From: Xiphias gladius
Lineage: Eukaryota; Chordata; Actinopteri; Istiophoriformes; Xiphiidae
Reading direction: 5' to 3'
Length of the DNA stretch: 64,000 bases
Assembly: GCF_016859285.1 (NCBI RefSeq)
Contig: NC_053402.1
Span: 9,531,324-9,595,323, forward strand
In this document: in pieces, positions 59,949 to 64,000 of the stretch
How the letters are laid out: each line of letters opens with the position of its first letter
Position numbering within the stretch: position 1 is the first letter of the stretch
Translations under genes and position numbers: made by a program
The notes under the pieces: generated by a model
What the model was told of the DNA's origin: nothing
Databases searched by the model: none
What the model saw: only the letters and a program-made list of their open reading frames with translations

Positions 59949-60634
59949 TAGCATGTTCTCACAGAGGGTAAATGCTGGAGACTCCGTTCAGGAAAGCCAT
60001 CACTCAATTAGTGAATGACAAGGGGTGTCTCCTCATCACAAACAGCCAAACAAGGAAGGCTTTGTGAGGCTGACATTGAAAGATGTGACATTTCCAGCCT
60101 GGCTGCATTAAACCTGTCCTTTCAACAGAGAAGTTAAAATCAAGCCAGTTCATTTCGGTTCATGGTACCTTAAGAGAGGCAATACGATATTTCTGGCTGA
60201 AAAAAGCAATTCAATTTTTCTGCTGGCAGAGGACAGTGGGGCAACTTGTGATTCAAAGTATTTCCTACAGCAAGGCTTTTTGCAATTTTCTGAAATGCAG
60301 ATTCAACTTTGTTTTTTTGTTTTTGTTTTCTTTAATAAAACTGAATTCAAGAACAAAGGAATTGTGCTAATGGTAAATCCAGTTTACTTGAAGTTGTGTA
60401 CAGTTAAACAATATTTAACTATAAGCGGGCAGTTTTCAAAGGAGGAAAATTGGACATTAACTATGGTAAGCCATTACACAAAACTATGTTTAGTAAAGTG
60501 CAAAAATTAAAAATTGATTTTCTTGCCATTTTTTGCAAAAGGACACATGGCATCATGAAATCTGTGACCATGTAGAGTGCAGAAAACAAGAGTCTGCTAT
60601 AATAATAATAATAGATTTTAATATTTTAAAAAGG

Positions 60635-60635
<1 letters not shown>

Positions 60636-60677
<42 letters not shown>

Positions 60678-60708
60678 TAGATAGATATAGATATAGATAT
60701 AGATAGAC
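60636..60708. repeat. (TA)n followed by (GATA)n microsatellite
   Basis: About 40 nt of TA followed by GATA/ATATAG units. Confidence 0.95.
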
Positions 60709-62009
60709 ATTTTGTATTACAGGTTTAAATCCAAAACCATAATACCAAGGATAAAAAATAGAGTTAAGGTCAAAGTTTTGTACTCAAAATGTCTGACTCA
60801 CAATCTTACCTATATTAATTTGATTCGAATTGCAAAGCCCAAAACACAATTGCCCATCCAAACTGTTTAAAAGATCTGACCACCTAGTATTGTGTTTGTG
60901 TGACTTGCATTCTGTTAGATCCTGCACAGGTCAATGGCATCAAATGCTCCATTCCTGCTTCTTGCCTTTTCCAGTCTCATGACCATCTGCAGGTGTGCCT
61001 TTACTGCTCAGAGGGACAATGGTCAACTCTCAGATCCCCAACCAATGTAGCAGTGTTGCAAGACAGCAGGAATTTATAGCACTGCAGTATTAAATTCCCA
61101 ATACAACAATCTCATGTAGGCTATTTAAGCATGGAGTTGTTTTATTAAGTTTACAACGCAACAGCTTCAACAATTCATAAACCCCTTGTGAAAGATCTTT
61201 TTAGACAAGAATGAAAACATGTGAAGAGACCAGTAATTTGGGGAATGGAGCTAGTCAACAACCAAAAGTGAAAGTGAAGCTATATAGCCCATTGTTCTAC
61301 AAAGTCAAAGGAAATAACACTAGTCACAAGAAATTACACATTAGTTTGTCACTGTGTTATGATTGCAAAATTCAACAGTTCAAGTAATATAACTGGATCT
61401 ATAGGTATCTGTGAGCAAGCCGGATGGTGTGCCTGTTTAGAAACTTGCTTACAGTTTAGTTTTGCTTATGCATAACTAAAAAGCTTCAGAGTAGGAACGC
61501 TTAACACTTATCCAGTTTTTATCCCTAAGTATGTAATCCCCATTGGTGCCACAAATGCTATATAAGTATTAGATTTATGATAATATGGTTTGCCTTCTGT
61601 AGAAACATCCACCCAATGGTAGCTGTAAACTTTAGGACAGGACATCTTTTTTCAACAAAAGTAAAACCCCTTCCAAAAAACTATGAACTGAAACGGAAAT
61701 TACCTCAGCAACAATGTACTGTTAGCAGCATGTTATTTATGAACCAAAAACAGTGAGTGTACATATGATTTATGTAATACACAATTGCAGCTATTTGAAA
61801 ATGTGCTCATCCCGGAATTAAGCTGAGTTAAACTAGGAGAAACACATTTCAGTCTCATGTAAATGATAAAATGAAACATGATTCCCATGTGGCAAATAAT
61901 TTAATGTTAGTCTGGAAAATTTAGCTGTAAATGTGACTTGTTACGCGAAAAGTAATTCATGTTATTTTCATGTAAGAGTATTAATATTGCTTCCCCTTAC
62001 ATTACTTCA

Positions 62010-62014
<5 letters not shown>

Positions 62015-62040
<26 letters not shown>
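62015..62040. repeat. (CA)13 microsatellite
   Basis: 26 nt of CA preceded by CGCG. Confidence 0.95.
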
Positions 62041-62710
62041 AAACTGGAAAATATGCCACAATGGTGGGAAAATGTGAAACATCATCTGTCTTTAGCAACG
62101 AACTCCAAACAAACCAGCATAACCGAATACTTTATGAAGCCATTAGCTGAAAAATATTTTCATACCATGAAACACAACAAATATATTTTAACAGAAATGG
62201 GACAACCAGCATAAAAAGAAGGTAGCTGACATGTTCTACATGTCTTGTTTGAACAACACATTCCAACACTGACAACAAGACACTTTTGGAGATGAGAAGT
62301 GTCAAAGAGCAGTGAGTAGATGCACCAGCTCGCTATAATTTCTGCGCAATCATAACAAAAAAACCCAATTCGGGAAATTGAGCATGACAACATGATTCAT
62401 AAAGAGATTTAAGATCTAAAAACAGAAAACAAATTAAATGCGACCCTTGGAGCAGGGTAATGGACTAGTTGTGGTCCACGGCTCTATTGTGTGTGTGCAT
62501 GTAGACCAACTGTATGGACACAATGAGCTGCACAAACACCTCTCCACACACAAAACATCAGGACTCTGGCTTCTCATTTAGCGATTTTAAAACAGCAAAG
62601 CTTACTCAGCACAATACGGCCTAGACCAACCCAGACCCTCCAATTCAATTCAAACGGAACTGCATGTGCTTGCATAAGCAGCAGCTGCCCATCCCGTGTC
62701 CCCCTGATCC

Positions 62711-62732
62711 ACACACACACACACACACACAC
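62711..62732. repeat. (AC)11 microsatellite
   Basis: 22 nt of AC followed by CGCGTACAC. Confidence 0.95.
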
Positions 62733-62884
62733 GCGTACACAACCCTTTAGAAGCCCACCACGCACAGACATACACAGGTCCCGCTATCATCTAAAGAAAA
62801 GTGGCTAGAAAGGCGATCTAAACTGGTACATATGCTCTTAAATTGTGTGTGCATGTGTGTGTGCTTTAATGTTGTCACACTCAC

Positions 62885-62936
62885 CTGTTAAGATGCTTCA
62901 GTTTCTTTGGTGGCAACAGCTTCCAATTCCGAATCT
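62885..62936 (-). other. tnrc6a: tnrc6a 5' exon 2 (apparently non-coding)
   Basis: 52 nt between TTCTCTTTCAG and GTGAGTGT on the minus strand. No ATG lies inside. One frame reads DSELEAVATKETEAS then TAA, close to the mammalian TNRC6A N-terminus MRELEAKATKD, which is why I assign it to this gene. Another frame is open throughout but has no upstream ATG in exon 1. Confidence 0.6.
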
Positions 62937-63926
62937 CTGAAAGAGAATGCAGAGATAAGAAGATTAATCTCTCAGTCATTTACAAATAAAAGACACCCTG
63001 CATTTGAGTGTGATACGGTTTTATTGGTTTATTTGTTTACTGTGATTAAACAACATTATGTACTACACCTGTAATAGTAAACGTAAGTCCATTAAAATGT
63101 TGTAAGCTAATTGTTCCTGCAGGGTTTAAAAGACATGCACATCACCTACATATTCTGCACAAGCACATGCATGCACAGACAAACAGTGACACTCTAAACT
63201 AATTATTGTGAGAAAAGTATTTCAACTCGGCGATGTGGAAATGCAGGTTGAACTGCGTAACAGGACAATGCACGATCAGCGCAATGCATGACAAGGTCCC
63301 CTTAAGCTCAGGCCCTACAAGGTCAATAGAGAATGTGTGTATCTGAGAATGACAGATAAAGACACAGGGACTGAGTGTGTGTGTGTAGGTCAGAGTTGTA
63401 GATCTGGTCCTGATCGGCCATTATCTCAGCTGTAGCCTGACTTACAGCTTAACCAACATGGCTTCTCTCGAGTCTGGTATTTTTCCAGCGCAGCCAAGAC
63501 TAACAATGGCCTTAACGGGGCATCTAATTACAGTCGCTCCAATTAAAATATCATGTGATTTAGCCACTTTTGCAGCGTTGTTGGGAGAGTGTAAAAAGTT
63601 AGGTCAATACGACTGAAAAACCAGCATAGCGGTGGTCTGGTGTTGAGCTAACCAGCTGCTCCGCGTCTCTGCCGACAGAGGGTGTTAAACTCTCTGACCG
63701 AATTACAACCCTGCAGGTTAACAATTTCACCACCAAATTTACGAAATCACGGTTCACCGCAAAAGTTTTGGATATTTAACGACATTTGAACCACATGTCC
63801 CCTATGCAAGTCACAAAAAAGCCGGGGAATGAGTCGGAGTCACCACTGAGCAACCTGCGTCGTCAAATTAGCATGTCTGCTAGTGCTAGCTAAAAGCTAA
63901 CGTTACGGAGCGGCTAGTTCACTTAC
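62937..63926 (-). other. tnrc6a: tnrc6a intron 1
   Basis: About 1 kb between the two 5' exons. It contains homeodomain-like TAATTA/CAATTA words near 63528-63545. No gene is recognised. Confidence 0.55.
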
Positions 63927-64000
63927 CCGGTCTTATTTCAAATAAAGCGTTGTGGTGTTTTAATAAACAAAGGGGTACATGGAATCCATGAGCATTGAGT
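63927..64000 (-). other. tnrc6a: tnrc6a 5' exon 1 (non-coding, partial)
   Basis: Ends AAATAAGACCGG against the consensus donor GTAAGT (63926 downward). Three ATGs in one frame (ATGCTCATGGATTCCATG) run into TAA within the exon, so at best this is a short upstream ORF. The exon continues beyond the window edge or begins near it. Confidence 0.5.

Larger units (their letters stand above)
45541..62884 (-). other. tnrc6a: Large 5' intron region of tnrc6a
   Basis: 17 kb between the 5' non-coding exon 2 and the first supported coding exon. It holds several dispersed repeats (46880, 48734, 51712, 52146, 53140, 54451, 54737, 58789), a (TA)n(GATA)n tract (60636-60708), a candidate start exon (56986-57025) and an octamer cluster (59908-59948). 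The mammalian N-terminal exon with PRYPREVPPRF was looked for and not found, but short exons may have been missed. Confidence 0.6.

Overview
The window is nuclear DNA from a ray-finned (teleost) fish. All protein-coding exons match vertebrate genes, introns are short by mammalian standards, and the spaces hold fish-type repeats: a decayed Tc1-like transposon, several copies of a short inverted-repeat element, and long AC/GT microsatellites. No bacterial or viral gene was seen.

Layout: (1) 400-487, minus: first coding exon of usp7, with the rest of the gene to the left of the window. (2) 3134-7735, plus: complete five-exon hapstr1 (C16orf72). (3) 13759-16214, minus: complete six-exon dctn5. 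(4) 16852-19641, plus: complete four-coding-exon ndufab1, sharing a short divergent promoter region with dctn5 that holds a perfect NRF1-type palindrome. (5) 20278-21030: degraded Tc1-like transposon. (6) about 21180-64000, minus: tnrc6a (GW182 family), with a 3' UTR of about 5.8 kb, at least 24 coding exons between 27018 and 45540, a 17-kb first-intron region, and two 5' non-coding exons at 62885-62936 and 63927 onward. Exon boundaries were read by hand from GT/AG (one GC/AG) sites and phase agreement, and the reading frame closes across every junction listed for hapstr1, dctn5, ndufab1 and the tnrc6a exons from 45540 to 27018.

The genes are not a dedicated pathway. usp7 (deubiquitinase) and hapstr1 (HUWE1 partner) both touch ubiquitin and stress control and are divergent neighbours, as in mammals (human 16p13). 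dctn5, ndufab1 and tnrc6a belong to the human 16p12 block, so the window joins two blocks that are apart in human. PALB2, which separates NDUFAB1 and DCTN5 in human, is absent from the 0.64-kb gap here.

The most useful points for follow-up are: GU-repeat tracts in the tnrc6a transcript that form or abut splice sites of three exons; a cluster of three perfect octamer motifs (59908-59948) in the tnrc6a first intron; a shortened PAM2-like motif in tnrc6a; an apparent non-coding remnant of the mammalian TNRC6A N-terminus in the 5' UTR; and a GC-AG intron in the ndufab1 3' UTR. I found no convincing wholly new system.
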